Part shown: piece by piece, positions 10,929 through 22,875 of the stretch | Numbering within the stretch: the first letter of the stretch is position 1 | How the letters are laid out: each line of letters opens with the position of its first letter | Assembly: GCA_905221605.1 (NCBI GenBank) | Contig: CAJNDS010000364.1 | Location: 62,001-126,000 of the forward strand | Source: Symbiodinium natans | Lineage: Eukaryota > Sar > Dinophyceae > Suessiales > Symbiodiniaceae | Reading direction: 5' to 3' | Length of the DNA: 64,000 bases | Notes under the pieces: generated by a model | Database searches by the model: none | Told to the model about the DNA's origin: nothing | What the model saw: the letters and a program-made list of their open reading frames with translations, nothing else | Program-made: the position numbers and the translations under genes

Positions 10929-13042
10929 CTCTTCTTGTCAGAGAAAGCTCTCCTCTTTTTTTAACGACTACAACTTGGGGAGCCACAAAGCCGGTCACAC
11001 CGGTGATGTTCACGTGCCATCATGGCTTGGGAAGCTCGAGAAGCTCAACTGCTTAGCGTGTTAACCAGTTTTAAACCATGATGCCATATGATACGAATAT
11101 GAACCTTTGAAACCATCCGAGGCTGAACACGAGCACATCGGCACAGCACCTCGTGGTCTCGCATGAACACGGATATCACCAGGCCGAATACCTTCAGCGA
11201 GTTCCGATCATACACACGCGTGATGCAGATCCATCCCGTGCTTCAAAGCTGCCACATTCTTAGGGGATAGGACTAGGGGGGTTTTTGGGGGATATAGACC
11301 CTCAGAATAAAGCCCCTTGTCAAGAGATCCAGAAGAGGGTTAAGAAGGGTTCCCTTTTAAGGGTCCCCCTTTCAACCGAGGTGTCAAGGCCCAGGGCGTT
11401 TGTGCACGCACACGTGGGGTTGTTTTGGTTCTTGTACTGACCTTGGTTCCAACGGAAAGGGGCTGGCCAGGGTTTTTTCGTTCCCACGGTTCCCCGCAAT
11501 TTGAGTCTGCGCTTCATATCGAAGCCTAAGGCTCCGTCAGCGAGCATCACGAAAGCGGGCGTGGAGGAACTTTAGGCAAACGAAGAGGAGTTGAGCTGGA
11601 GTTGTCCCGAAAAAGGAGAAAACCCGCAAAGGTGAACAACGTTTTTGTCCATGCATCGGTCTATATCGGTCTACGGATGTCGCATCCGATTCTCTGACGC
11701 GCCAGGTGGGAAAGATGTTTTCCGGGAGGCTTCGCAGCAAAGCACAACGAGCATTCCCAAAACGTGACGGAGGAACCTTCAGCTGGTTTACATGCTCGGA
11801 ATCGCACGCGATGCATCGATCTCTGTCGGTCGGAAGGAAGGAGCATCCGATGTGCCATCTTTGAAGCACTAGAGGACGTTCACATTGCAGGTGGTCGTGT
11901 TTCGCACGTATTCGCGCCTACTTCTTGAGGTCCTTCTAATGTTCCTTTCCTTCGAAAGCTAAACGTGCTGATCGTCACGAGGATCGTGCCGCCACGAGGA
12001 TGGGGACTGTGGGAGCCGCCCTCCTCGTGACTCTCAGAACTCTTGGGGTTCCAGCTCATCCTCGCATGCCAAAAATGCCAACAGACATGAGGATGAACGT
12101 AGGGTCGCCATCCGGGCCACTTTGAAGCTCGTCTAAAGGTTTTGTGCGCGAAAGGTGTTTGACATACAATAACGCCTCACCAACCTATACATATATTATG
12201 TATGTATGTATGTATGTATGTATATATATATATACATCCATATACACACTGCACACACAATCACACACACGTTCGTGCATGCCCAACAATATAAATCACC
12301 GCACCACACCAGCCCTTTGCCTAAAGTGCCAAAGTTTTGAAGCAACCCTCGATGTCCTTTTTGTGTTGCCGCCAAACCTATAGGCATCTACACTGTGAGG
12401 GAAACTATATTTCCTGTACATCTTGCAAAAAAAACGCTCGCTCTATTTTTTACTAAGAGAACCGCTGTTCCTCTATGTGCTAATCGGAACACCTACATTT
12501 GTCATCGGAAAAGTCTGCATGTTATCTGTATGTTATGGCGAGCTGAGAATAGACGACGATGAGAAGCGTTTCTGTTTGGCCCCGTTTCGTCGGATTTTCA
12601 CAGGAAGCATGGTTCCTTTGTTTTTCATGGGAGGACCTCACTAGCACCGCAATTCCCCTGGTTGGCAACAGAGAAGAGCGAAGATCATAAACAATGAACG
12701 TGTGCATAGAGAATCACTCAAGCACACCTAGAGGAGCTCAGTAGGAGTTGTCACCACACAAAGGCACGCACGCGTCCTCTTTCAAGTGCCTTTGCAGGAA
12801 GTGCACAGCTCCAGTAGGCCGCGCGCGAATATCACGGCCACAACAGAGAGCGTAGACGTGAAAGACAGGAGCCGCTGATCCTGGGATCATTGAACGCGAT
12901 GCAGGGACCGAACGTCAGATGCCATCGCCCTGGCTGCCTATATCAAAACCTTTTCACGCCTTCACGCCAAGATGCGAGAAGTAGAGACCAGGACGCTACA
13001 AGTAATGGACTTCTAGACACAACCCGGCCGGCTACCGGGACG

Positions 13043-13284
13043 ATATGGTGGTTTACGAAAATAGGGGACCCCTGATATAGACCCCCAAACAGTAGGATTA
13101 CCTTATAAATAAGGACCCCAAGAAGGCCTAAACCCTAAACCCTAAACCCTAAACCCTAAACCCTAAACCCTAAACCCTAGACCCTAGACCCTAGACCCTA
13201 GACCCTAGACCCTAGACCCTAGACCCTAAACCCTAAACCCTAAACCCTAAACCCTACCCCCCAATCTCGCAAAACCCCCAGATG
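13043..13284. mobile_element. Family-1 element split by a telomere-like array
   Basis: Left part 13043-13126 (ATATGGTGGTTTACGAAA through AATAAGGACCCCAAGAAGG), then CCCTAAA/CCCTAGA repeats to about 13256, then the right end TCTCGCAAAACCCCCAGAT. The array sits where the reference reads AAGCTACCCC. Confidence 0.75.
13127..13256. repeat. CCCTAAA array with CCCTAGA block
   Basis: A homogeneous inner block of CCCTAGA flanked by CCCTAAA, lying inside a family-1 element. Confidence 0.95.
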
Positions 13285-13370
13285 GTGAGACATGACCTGG
13301 TCGATGGGAGAGGAACACCTTCGTCGACTCACGTCGTGGGAAGCCCAGCTTCCCGGAAGGAAATCGAAAC

Positions 13371-13483
13371 GGGGGCTTTCGAAAAATAGGGGACCCCCAG
13401 ATAAAGATCCCCCACATAGAAGGATCCCCCTTATGTAATGAGGGACCCGAATAAGGTACCCCGCAAATTTCGGAAAACCCCCA
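13371..13483. mobile_element. Family-1 element, full length
   Basis: 113 bp, GGGGGCTTTCGAAAAATAGG to AAATTTCGGAAAACCCCC, same orientation as the split copy 90 bp to its left; interior AGAAGGATCCCCCTTATG. Confidence 0.8.
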
Positions 13484-13868
13484 AGTTCTGGTCCTCAGTC
13501 CTCTATACATCCGAGGAACCGTTCTTCCGACTGGCTAGAAGAACACTGCCTGTGGCTCAGCTCGTCTTATGATCTCAGCCCATTCAGCTTCATCTACCCG
13601 ACACCCTCAGACAGGCTTTGCCAGCTCACGCACTTCAAGATGTTGGTACACCAGCGGTTGCTTGGCACCGCTTGGCCACTTGGCTTTGCACCGCTCATAG
13701 AGATGGGCATCCCTGGGCCTTCCGTGAAAATGGCCCGGTGTCTGCCTATTAAAACACGAAAGGCAATGATTTTTTTGGCCCTTCTACACATCGCAGCTTC
13801 GGCTTTTCAACAATTCAGGGCGTCGCGACCGCCATGAGGATGTCCTTGCACATCCGGTTGCAAGACCG

Positions 13869-13927
13869 CAAACCCTAAACCCTAAACCCTAAACCCTAAA
13901 CCCTAAACCCTAAACCCTAAACCCTAA
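13869..13927. repeat. CCCTAAA array
   Basis: Eight perfect units. Confidence 0.95.
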
Positions 13928-14566
13928 GCAGCCAGGAGAAGCGGACATGAGGCTCGAATCAACGAAAGGCAAGGCACGTGCACGTCCCGGCGAGAACCAC
14001 CGGCAAGGAGGTAGCGCGACGCACCGATCTTCGCGAGACCTTGCTACTAATTCCTTAAGAAGCCGGAAAAAAACAACAATGCTCTTCCTTATTGAGGGTA
14101 GTACGGGGATTATATTTTTTCATACTTTTGGGGGTCTTAAGCAAATAGTAGCTTGTGTGGAACACTGCAGCATTGCGGCACGCCTGCTGCGTTCTGCAGC
14201 ATTGGTTGCAAGCGGACAAGCCCTCCTGTGGGGAACCCCTGGCCAGGCACATCCCTCCTCCTAAACGGGCGGATCTCTGCAAGTTCTCTGCAAACAGCAG
14301 GAGTTTTTGCAACGACTTCTCACACACGCAGCCGCAGCGTGCACCAGTCATTAGAACACGTGGAGAGTCACACCCAGACGCCTTACTCAGAAACTCATGA
14401 TTCGAAAACTAAGACTCATTTCGGTAAGCGTCCTTGTTCGGAAACTGAGGCACTGGTTCTCACGTACTATCAGCACTAAGTCGTCAATCACAGATTCGGA
14501 AACTTCGCTGTATCAGGTCAGGATTCAAGGATGGACGAAGAGACATTGTGCCAAGGCTGGGCAATA

Positions 14567-14652
14567 GGGTTTAGGGTTGGGTTTAGGGCTTAGGGCTTAG
14601 GATTGAAGGTTTAGGGTTTAGGGTTGAGGGTTGAGGGTTGAGGTTTTAGGGC
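14567..14652. repeat. Degenerate TTTAGGG array
   Basis: GGTTGAG and GGCTTAG variants. Confidence 0.85.
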
Positions 14653-14689
14653 CCAGAGCTTCACGTGTTGCGCCTCTCCAGACTTAAGC

Positions 14690-15660
14690 TCAGGCGGTGA
14701 GTGCTTTCAAACATGGAGCACCCGGCTTCGGAGTACATGGATACCGGATACTGCAGGCTTCGGACAGAACAGGGTTTTTCCTTAAACTGTGCAATTAAGG
14801 CTTGCAGGATGCAGGGATTGAAGTCTACCAGCTCAAGCCTGAAATCTTCGGGCATTTTGAGGTTCTCGACTTAGCTGCGCTGGCTTTCTTTCAAGCGGCC
14901 AATGGCGACGAGACATAGCCATGAAAGCTGACCCGCCTCGCAGAAATGTCTTGGCATGAGAGCGGGAGACTTCAGGGAGGAGAGTGTCACTGCTGAGGCA
15001 AGCCACCGTCCAGGGTTGCACAGAGCACCTCAGCACATGTCAAACTATTGCACTTCCCAGATGGTGATTGAACAGATGCGGTGGAGTGCGACTTCGATTT
15101 TGTATTGCGAACTCTCGCAGCAAATTCACCAAGTGCTCGGCCATAGGTCTGTGCAAGGCTGGCAGGCTTTGACTTCTGTCTGCCCTCCATGGCAGCTTGC
15201 CTCATATGAGATTCGGCAGAAGGCGCCTCTCTCTGCATTCGGAAACGCTTATGCTTGCCAGTACAAAAAGGGAGTTGCTTTGCCAACATCGGCAGCACAT
15301 CGGTCGCAGCACCTGGAAACTCGCTTGGAGCTCAACCACCCAATGCAGACACGCAAACTTTGAGACACACAAGTAGAGATGGCACGACCACACACTTGGG
15401 CTGACACCCAAACACACACACACACACAGACCTTGCCTTGGAGCGCTCCATGGTTTAAGATCTTCATTGCCTCACACACACACATCGCCAAGCAAAGTGG
15501 ATACAGGGACCGGAGCCTTAGTTGAGATGCTGAATCGATCCCAAGCAGGAAAATCGAACCCTGCTTCTGAGGCCCAGTCTGGAGGACGATCAAAGCCATT
15601 GACCACCAGGCAGGACTGAATGAGGTCAGCTGCAGTGGAAGACATGCGCGTCCACTCAAC
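14690..15660 (-). CDS. Unidentified gene with one well-bounded exon
   Basis: Exon 15660-15517 is 48 codons in frame between a CAG acceptor and an AAG/GC donor (VEWTRMSSTAADLIQSCLVV, then NGFDRPPDWASEAGFDFPAW). Downstream coding-like blocks are about 15215-15085 (ASLAQTYGRALGEFAARVR) and 14860-14700 (PEDFRLELVDFNPCILQALI). The joins are not resolved and the product is unknown. Confidence 0.45.
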
Positions 15661-16589
15661 CTGAGTCTCCAGCAGACACAAAATACTTCAACATGCTGCA
15701 CCGAGCATTGAAAAATACTTGGCCTCCGCCTCATGCTTGCCTCAGCAGAAGAACACAAGAATCTGCCTTCAGGAAGATCCCCTTGAAAGGAAGACTACTC
15801 TTGGGGCGATTTGGAAGAAGACTACGGGCAACGCACAACAGGCACGCGCTCGCGCATTCACGGCCGAAAAGAATTCGCCAAGATGTCGCATGTTCCATTG
15901 CAAGAGGCATGCTCGGCCCAAAATTACGCGGGGCAAGTCCACATTGCAAATCGACACCGTACGCAGGGTAAGACATTAAAACGCACTCTCAGACAGGGAG
16001 TGACTTCATGGGCATCAAGAGGTTGTTTCTTTGTGCATGGAACGCCCAACATTTTTCCAGAGGGCCCCGGACAGATGGAATTGCCCAAGCAAGGATCTCG
16101 GTGCAACAAACCACGACCTTGAATTTCAGAGAGCCGAAACCTGAAAGGATGCTCTTGGACCCAACCCTACTATGCCCTACAACTGTATAGGTCCATCCGA
16201 GGGTTTAAAGCTTACGGTTCCGGGCTGAAAGATAGACGCTGCTTCTTGTGCCGCCTTGAAAAATGCTTTGGGAACCTTGAATGCTATTGAAGGTGTCTTG
16301 ACGCAAATCTCCACGTAAACTCTGTGCTAGTGGTCTACCCCTATTCACCAAAACAAGTTTTTCGCGCGACTGCTATGTACGTAAGAGAGGCGTAAGGTAC
16401 GACGAATGGGACTCTAAATGCAACCTGCGCAAAAGTCAGCGAATGGGACCAACCACTTCTTCTGAAGGGCAGCCAAACTACGGAATGAAACCAAGAACCA
16501 CTAAGCCAACTGCTACTTATGAGGGCGGCACAAAACCGGTACCAGGAGTTGTCACGTGTCCGCTTTTCCCGAGGACATTGTGTACCAAC

Positions 16590-17330
16590 TAAGAAGCCTC
16601 AAAGATGGCTTGAAGCTTTACTCGCTTAAAAACGACGTGACTTCTGTGCTGTTGGTACCGCAATCGCGTGAACAGCTCTTCTCTCGCGTGCAGACAACCG
16701 GCGTCATTCTTCCGCAATGTCATTGCGTAGGGACCCAAAAATTGTAAGATTGGTTGAAGCTCTAGTTGTTTAAAACAGGTGACGTTCTGCGCTTTCTTTA
16801 ACTTGTTTCATTCTGTGCTGGTTGGCTAACTCAGCAATGGAAAAAAGGTCGGTTCTTGCAGTGACTCTCATAGGGCACCTTTATTCCACAAAACCATGGT
16901 GCATAATGTGAAACAAAGGGTTGGAAAATGGCGCGAGCTTCACATATTGAAAGGTATTGATGTATTCTCTGTGATATTGGCTGTTCGCGAACAAAAGGGG
17001 TTCTTTGCTGTGAGTCCAAGGTAAGGCAAAGCAGGTGCCTGCATTCCGCGGATTCACCACAGAAACAGCGCCTTTTTTCGCGAAGCGATTGTGCCATACG
17101 AATGAAGGTTGAACCATGGTTTGAAGCTTGAAGTACTTCAAGGTGGTGACGGAATTTCTGTGCTTCTCCTTTGCCTATTCGCGGACAAGAGAAAAATGCG
17201 GTTCTTTGCCGCGACCCCAGGTTTGGAAAAACTAGCCTTTCTTCCGTGGGCTCTCACCAGGGTGCAAAGATGCATCTCACGTGATGCCAACCAAGAAAAT
17301 TGAAAGATGGATTGAAGCTCCAATTGGCTT
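16590..17330. repeat. Diverged tandem repeat, period about 150-185 bp
   Basis: TTGAAGCT with a following GGTGACG-like segment recurs near 16605, 16752, 17120 and 17310, and a related unit near 16935. The pair 16940-17025 and 17122-17215 share TTCGCG-ACAA and GGTTCTTTGC in register. Confidence 0.65.
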
Positions 17331-17395
17331 AGGATTTAGGGTTTCGGGTTTCGGGTTGAGGGTTGAGGGTTTAGGCTTTAGGCTTCAGGGTTGAT
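17330..17395. repeat. Degenerate TTTAGGG array
   Basis: TTTCGGG and TTGAGGG variants; at the end of the diverged tandem repeat 16590-17330. Confidence 0.8.
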
Positions 17396-17573
17396 GTTAG
17401 CGGGTGCCTTTTCCGATGATTCTGACAAAACACGCCCTCTTTGCGTAAAAGGCGGACCATCCGACCCTCGGGGAACCACAAGAAGCCTGCTAATGGGCCC
17501 CGATAATGCATTAATCCTCACATACCCTCACCCACTCCGCCGAAAAATCTGCAGCTTGCAGTTGAAGAGCTTG

Positions 17574-19387
17574 CGGCAGGCATCCGGCCATGAACGCTTT
17601 CTTCGCGTGTTGGAAAGATGTCCACGGATGAGACCCGCGAAGCATGAAGTAAAGGCCTGTACCGCAGCTGGAGGGCTGTCGCAGAAACAACAACAGAGTC
17701 AACGCCATGATTCGGCCGATGTTACTGGTAAGACTCCGACAAAGACCACTCGCCCAGATATCGACACGCTCATTCCTTAGGAATCTGCGGGCAGCAGCTG
17801 AGGCAAGGTAGTGAAAGTACTCTGCACTGTACTCAACATCTGCAACTTTCTTCCTCGAAACACAGGCCTACCCTAAACCCTAAACCCTAAAGCCTAAACC
17901 CTAAACCCTGACGGTCCTGCACAACTTGAAGGCATCCACAACTTGCATCATAAGGCTCCAGAGACCACCTAGAAGCAATTCGGGTGCGGAGAAATCCTGG
18001 CAAAAAGCAAGCAAACAGGGCACCAACGTATCAGCTCCAGCTTCCCTGGTTCCCTCAACTGTGTTTCTGTGGTGCTGACATGTGGGGTTCCGAAATTCGG
18101 GGTACCTTGTCGGGGCCCTTTTGATAAGGGGATCCTTCTATTTTGGGATCTATATTGGGGATCCCTTAATTTTCGTATGTACTCTTTGTGTGCGCAGGAA
18201 CTGCCCACGGTCCATTGGCCTTCGTGCCGCGCTCACTGAGCATTACCGTGCTGCCGACGCCTTGACCGATCACCTCATAAGACTCTGCCAGTCAGCGCAG
18301 GGACCATGCTTTGACGACATGTCAACACGTCAAAACTCAAGCAGCAAGTAACCAAGAGCTTGCCTTTGCGCTGTTGAAGTCGGTGAGCTTCAGGGCTCGT
18401 GCCCCATCCTTCAGGAGGCAGTTGTCGGGCTTGATGTCCTCGGTTTCTGGGGAATGAGCAAGCGCATTGTACTGTCAGTGGACATGTGGGGTCGGCAAGG
18501 GATGTGTGCAAGATAAGCATCTCTGTGAACGATACGTCTCTGATGCAAGAAGTCGACAGCTCCTGCTGACAGAACTGGTGCAGCTGTGCGCCTCGTGCGA
18601 TCCGATTTGGCACTTCCATGCAGGGGGGTTTGCGGGGTGCGATGATCGCGTGAATTCCTTGTTACTGCTTGCGCCAACTGGAGCAGGAGCTTCCAAAGCA
18701 TCCCGTAAACCATTCGGCGATTCCGTCCTATAAGCTGCCGGAAGAGTCCAAGGGCAGATTTCTCTTCGAAGAGGCCATTCTGCTCCAGGTATTGCTGCAT
18801 CTCAGCCCATCAGAAGTCCAAGATCAACCCTCCGGATTGAAAAAGTGGGGGACACGACCTTCCTCGATCTCTGAGATGCGCGCGCTACCTTGCTCGCAAA
18901 ACTCCAGCAGGAGACACATCGAGCTGTCTGTGCAGAGAAGGCCTGAGCTTAGCCGGGCTTCGTGAACCAAGAGCTCGGAGGAATTGGGGCGACCTGCTGC
19001 AACAGTCAAGCCAAGCTACTGTAAGCCTGGACAATGCCGCTGTGCTTGAGGGACGACAAGAGCTCATACTCCTAAGGGGCTCAAAGGGGCTCAAGGGGCT
19101 CAACGTGTTGGAGAAGGTGTTTCAAAAGCTGGGGCTAGGTTCGATGATCGCAAGCAACTTGACACAACCCCTTAAAGGGGTGGTCTCCTAGCATAAGATG
19201 AAACTTCAAGCAAGTAAGGGCGGCCAGTGCTGGCCTTCCCACGACGCAACTCTTTCGAAAGCAAACAGGCGTCCTGAATGGTGATTTTTCGAACCTCTTC
19301 ATCCAGATATTGCACGCACTTCGCCGCCAAGGACTCGCCGTCGGAGCTCCGAACGATTCTGTAAACGACTCCTGTTCTTCCACCTCC
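17574..19387 (-). CDS. Protein kinase, ten recognised exons, DFN instead of DFG
   Basis: Exons (minus): 19387-19274, 19071-19020, 18942-18884, 18800-18728, 18562-18522, 18438-18364, 18282-18220, 17996-17959, 17775-17752, 17667 to about 17574. Phases fit at every join. In order they give the glycine loop GGGRTGVVYR, the lysine in ESLAAKCV, helix-C Glu in EYELLSSLKHSGIVQAY, hinge LLLEFCEQGS, catalytic loop HRDIKPDNCLL, KLTDFNSAK, activation segment SERGTKDFSAPELLL, and helix F VDIWACGTGLYFMLRG. The metal-binding motif is DFN, not DFG; other catalytic residues are present. Donors are five GA, three GC and one GT. The start and the C-lobe end (helices H-I) were not found, so the gene is partial as annotated. 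Upstream lies a family-2 element (19465-19605). Substrate and subfamily are unknown. Confidence 0.88.
17776..17958 (-). other. Kinase intron carrying a telomere-like array
   Basis: 183 nt GA-AG intron between the exons encoding ELLLGGLW and NERVDIWA. It contains CCCTAAA repeats at 17872-17910 (TTTAGGG in the sense of the gene). Confidence 0.75.
17872..17910. repeat. CCCTAAA array in a kinase intron
   Basis: Five units. Confidence 0.92.
17997..18219 (-). other. Kinase intron carrying a family-1 inverted-repeat element
   Basis: 223 nt intron with a GC donor (18219-18218) and AG acceptor between the exons ending in RGTK and starting DFSAPE. An element copy (18080-18178) fills nearly half of it. 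Confidence 0.75.
18080..18178. mobile_element. Family-1 element in a kinase intron
   Basis: Reverse orientation, ATGTGGGGTTCCGAAATTCG to TTAATTTTCGTATG; interior GATAAGGGGATCCTTCTA. The right terminal repeat has decayed. Confidence 0.8.
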
Positions 19388-19464
19388 TCGAGCGTCAGGT
19401 GAGTGCTGATAGAAGCAGCTCGTCTTACGGTAGTGCCATGCCACCTTCTCAATGACAAGAGGGA

Positions 19465-19605
19465 TACTTTGGAGGTTCATGGCACGTATTAACCAATTAA
19501 AACTGTACGCAGAGCCCACTTAATAAGCCACTTAAGTGCCCCAATCGGGTTATAAGTACAGTTATAAGTACGTACGGTTCTAATGGGTTAAGAAGTACAA
19601 AGGCA
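19465..19605. mobile_element. Family-2 element, right end decayed
   Basis: TACTTTGGAGGTTCATGG at the left; interior TTAACCAATTAAAACTG, TTATAAGTACAGTTATAAGT. It lies just upstream of the first recognised kinase exon. Confidence 0.7.
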
Positions 19606-19944
19606 ATTGTCACTGTCACTGCGCGCTCTCCTAGCTTCTCGGCGAGGCTGTGCCCGATGGGAAGGGGGAAGCGTGATGGTGACGCTGGTGAGTCAGAGCC
19701 GGACACCTCACGCTGCAACTGGCTTTGTGACATCAACCCTCCAGCCTGCTGCTGTAATCCGATCGACATCGACCCCAGAACTTAGGCTTTTAAGATTTTT
19801 AAGATTTTCGAACATGCTAGCAGGCCTCCCGGCGCCAGGTCGAAGGAAAGTCGAGTGCCAAGGACTTCTGGAGCGAGATTCTGCGCTGACCGGATGGTGA
19901 ACCCTGAGACAGCACCTCGGTGACCTCAGCGGGATGGGGGAGAG

Positions 19945-20065
19945 ATGTGGGGGGTTTCCGAGATTAGAGCTAGAGCTACCGCATTGAGGGTCCTTTTTAT
20001 AAGGGGATCCTACTGTTTGGGGGACAAAAATTTGGGGCCCCTTAGTATCGTAAACCCCCCCATAT
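19945..20065. mobile_element. Family-1 element
   Basis: Reverse orientation, ATGTGGGGGGTTTCCGAGAT to ATCGTAAACCCCCCCATAT; interior ATAAGGGGATCCTACTGTTT. It carries a few extra bases near the left end. Confidence 0.8.
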
Positions 20066-20929
20066 GTGGAGAAAACTCCCCTGACAAGCATGTCAGGGTC
20101 AAAGAGATAGCCTTCTCGAGCGATGGGCTACCGGAGCTTTTGCAGCTCTAGGCTGCAGGTTTTTGAAGCTGACGAAAGTGTACTGAAACCAGGGACTTCT
20201 GTGGAGGTTCCCTCTGCTTTTTCACATACCAGCGGGTCAACCAAGAAGCTGGGGTTTGGGCATGTACCGTTGTGTGCCTCTTTGGGGCTTAACCTTGAAC
20301 CCAACCGTGGGGAGCACCATGCTAACACGCCAGGCTGACACCTCCCTGAAACTCCTAGGCACTCACGCTGTGCCAGGCGTTGGGGTTAGGGGAGGGTCCC
20401 ACTCTGGGGCGGGGTCGGAATCTGTTGCTGGTGGCTGCCTGCTTTAGACAGGACCCATCAGGACCATGTGGAAGCACTGAACGAGCCACGAAGCTGAAGT
20501 TAGGACCCAGGGAACATCTAAGTAACCTGTGCCCATCAAGGGTTCCTTCCCCCGAGGCCATGACTGCCCCAAAACAGAGACGTTGCCCGAAAAGCTGAGG
20601 TTACAGTGCTTACAATAGCTTCGTTTTTTAAAGGACCCTGGAGGCGGGGAGTCCAGTCCATGCAAGGCGCATGATCCCCGTTTTGCCACTGCAGACTTGG
20701 GGGATCGCAAATGCAGGCCGCCATGGCTTAAACCGACTATGCAAACCAAACGGCTGCCTATGCCTTGATGATGCCTTATGCTTTGGCTTTGCCTTCGCCC
20801 CCTGTGCGTGCTTGTTCCTTGGTGTCAATTGCAACGAGAAGCCTAGATTATGTACGACACCCGGAACACACACCTGGAGCCAGACAATTGTGCACAGAGC
20901 CGCTGGCAGGAAAATCGCATCCGTCAGCA

Positions 20930-21479
20930 AGCTGCGCACTCTCATGACGGCGATTCTCACGCTGCCGAGCTCAGCTGAGGCCATCTCCAAGAAGCAAATC
21001 GGCAGCACCTTGGACCGCTGGAGGCGCACGTGCGTCTACGTCGATGTGCTTACAGTATGCGCAAGACAGTCCCAGGCAAAGGAGCTGAGGGTTCGGGCCA
21101 GCACTGAAGTCAAGCCCTTCAGCTTCCAGGAGTGCTCATCTCCGGCAAAGGGGGTAGCGCAGTCGGCCTTCGACAGCAAATCACTGCGAAACACACGGAA
21201 TGACAGCGAATACGAGTGAACAACGTCTAGCATCCGCTTCCGTTCGCCCTTGTCCCTGGTCACCCTGCAACGTGCGATGCTGTCCGTGGCAGTGGTACTG
21301 TTGCATGGTTCTGGCAGAGAGCGCTCTCTTGATTGCACTAAGCCCTCGCTATCACGGCTGGCAGGACCCAGCACAACCAAGAAGCCCGCAATCACAATCA
21401 CGTAGGATACGAGGCAAAGGAAGCCTCCGATCCTGAGCAGTCGGCCAGCACACAACCGAAAGAATGCCCACTCCCGCAT
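20930..21479 (-). CDS. Putative membrane-anchored protein, unidentified
   Basis: From Met at 21479 the frame is open to 21036 (147 codons). It starts with a short basic segment and a strong hydrophobic helix (about residues 14-39, including LCLVSYVIVIAGFLVVLG), then a polar domain. A GT donor follows HT near 21048, and a coding-like frame (20930-21010, EMASAELGSVRIAVMRVRS) may be the next exon; the join is not resolved. The topology suggests a type II anchor or an uncleaved signal peptide. I do not recognise the family. An open frame of this length could arise by chance in this composition. Confidence 0.35.
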
Positions 21480-21818
21480 GCTGGGCCCACCAAAAAAAAA
21501 CAGGGGGGGGCAGCTGAGGCTCCAGATGGTGAAGTTCACTGCACTGGGAGCCACTCTCCCCAGAGCTCCGGGCCTCGGGCCGACAAGTTCACTGCACAAC
21601 ATTTCACAAATGCAGCAACTTCTGCAGCTTTCACACCCCCTTTAATGGATCACATAGGGTACCTCATTCCCCCTGATTCCCTAGGAACCAACAGTAGGAC
21701 AGAGCCCCTGGCAGGTGAGACATAAGGGTTCCGATGTCAAAAGCCTGGTGGATCTCGGCGGCCTCGATTAAGATGAAGATGGTCCAAGCCTCAAGTTGCG
21801 AGTGTTTGAAGAAGCGAC

Positions 21819-21922
21819 ATGGGTGTTTGCGGTAGCAAGGGACCCCTTTATTTCAACCCCCAAATCGTAGGATCCCATGATAACAAGGAAGAAGGTGCCC
21901 CGAATATCGTAAGCCCCCACAG
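21819..21922. mobile_element. Family-1 element
   Basis: Forward orientation, ATGGGTGTTTGCGGTAGC to ATATCGTAAGCCCCCACA; interior CCCCCAAATCGTAGGATCCC. Confidence 0.75.
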
Positions 21923-22365
21923 ATGGCAGGAAGACTGGCGATCTGAGGAAGTGGCGTTCAGCGACAGAACGGCTGCTACAATCAGTACACCAACTGTACA
22001 GGAAGCACCTGCATCAAACTGAAGAAACTCTTGGCAAGGCTACACGGATGCGTGTACACCCCCTGCGCTGCTACAGTAGCAAGTGCGAGCAACGGCTGCG
22101 CATATTTGTTCACACAGCGGTGGCTACACGACATTGCTGCGACTGCCGGTCGAGGACGTCTGCTGTCAAAGTCCGCACCAGGACTCTGGCCCCAACCCCT
22201 AAACCCTAAACCCTTACATCATTGCAGCCCCTGATCGTGAAGCGAGTTAAGTGGCCTGCCGTGCTCCAAGGCCTTGGCAACGCACCCTTGACAGCTACAC
22301 GACTAACAAACCAATATACAGAAAATAACCTCTTCTAAAAGTACATACATATAAATATTCTCGTA

Positions 22366-22875
22366 GTAATGATACTAATAAGAATAAGAGTAAGAATAAG
22401 AATAAGAATAAGAATAAGAATAAGAGTAAGAGTAAGACTAAGAATAAGAATAAGGATAAGGATAAGGAGAAGAAAGAGAATAAGAACAAGAGTAAGAATA
22501 AGAATAAGAATAAGAATAAGCATAAGCATAAGAAGCATTTTACTTCGAACATCCCCACCCTCTCTTGGTAGAGATACTCTCGGGGTTGGGCACTCCAGGG
22601 CACTCCGGGGACACTGCTAGGGAGACTCTGGTGAGCAGTCCGGGACACTCTGGGGTTGGGCGCTCTAGTGGGCACTCCGCGGACACTCTGGGGTTGGGCA
22701 CCCCCAGAAAGACTCAATTCAGGGAGACTCTGGGCTGGGCGAGGAGAAGAGCTGAGTCTAAAATCTAACAACCCCCACACCGAGGGTGGGGGAATAAGAA
22801 TAAGAATAAGAACAAGAACAAGAATACGAATAAGAATAAGACTAAGAATAAGAATAATAACAAGAATACTAAATA
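22366..22875. repeat. AATAAG microsatellite flanking a GGGCACTCC minisatellite
   Basis: AATAAG hexamers at 22370-22535 and 22793-22870; between them about 20-40 bp units with GGGGTTGGGCACTCC and GGGACACTC. Confidence 0.9.

Larger units (their letters stand above)
10929..14560. other. Gene-free stretch
   Basis: No frame here looks coding. It holds a TATG microsatellite (12196-12240), family-1 elements at 13.0-13.5 kb and telomere-like arrays; the rest is unique sequence in which I see nothing. Confidence 0.5.

Noticed and set aside
19080-19105. Possible spliced-leader relic (GGCTCAAG repeats)
   Set aside because: Only the last bases resemble a dinoflagellate leader, and the sequence is a simple GGGGCTCAAA repeat inside a kinase intron.
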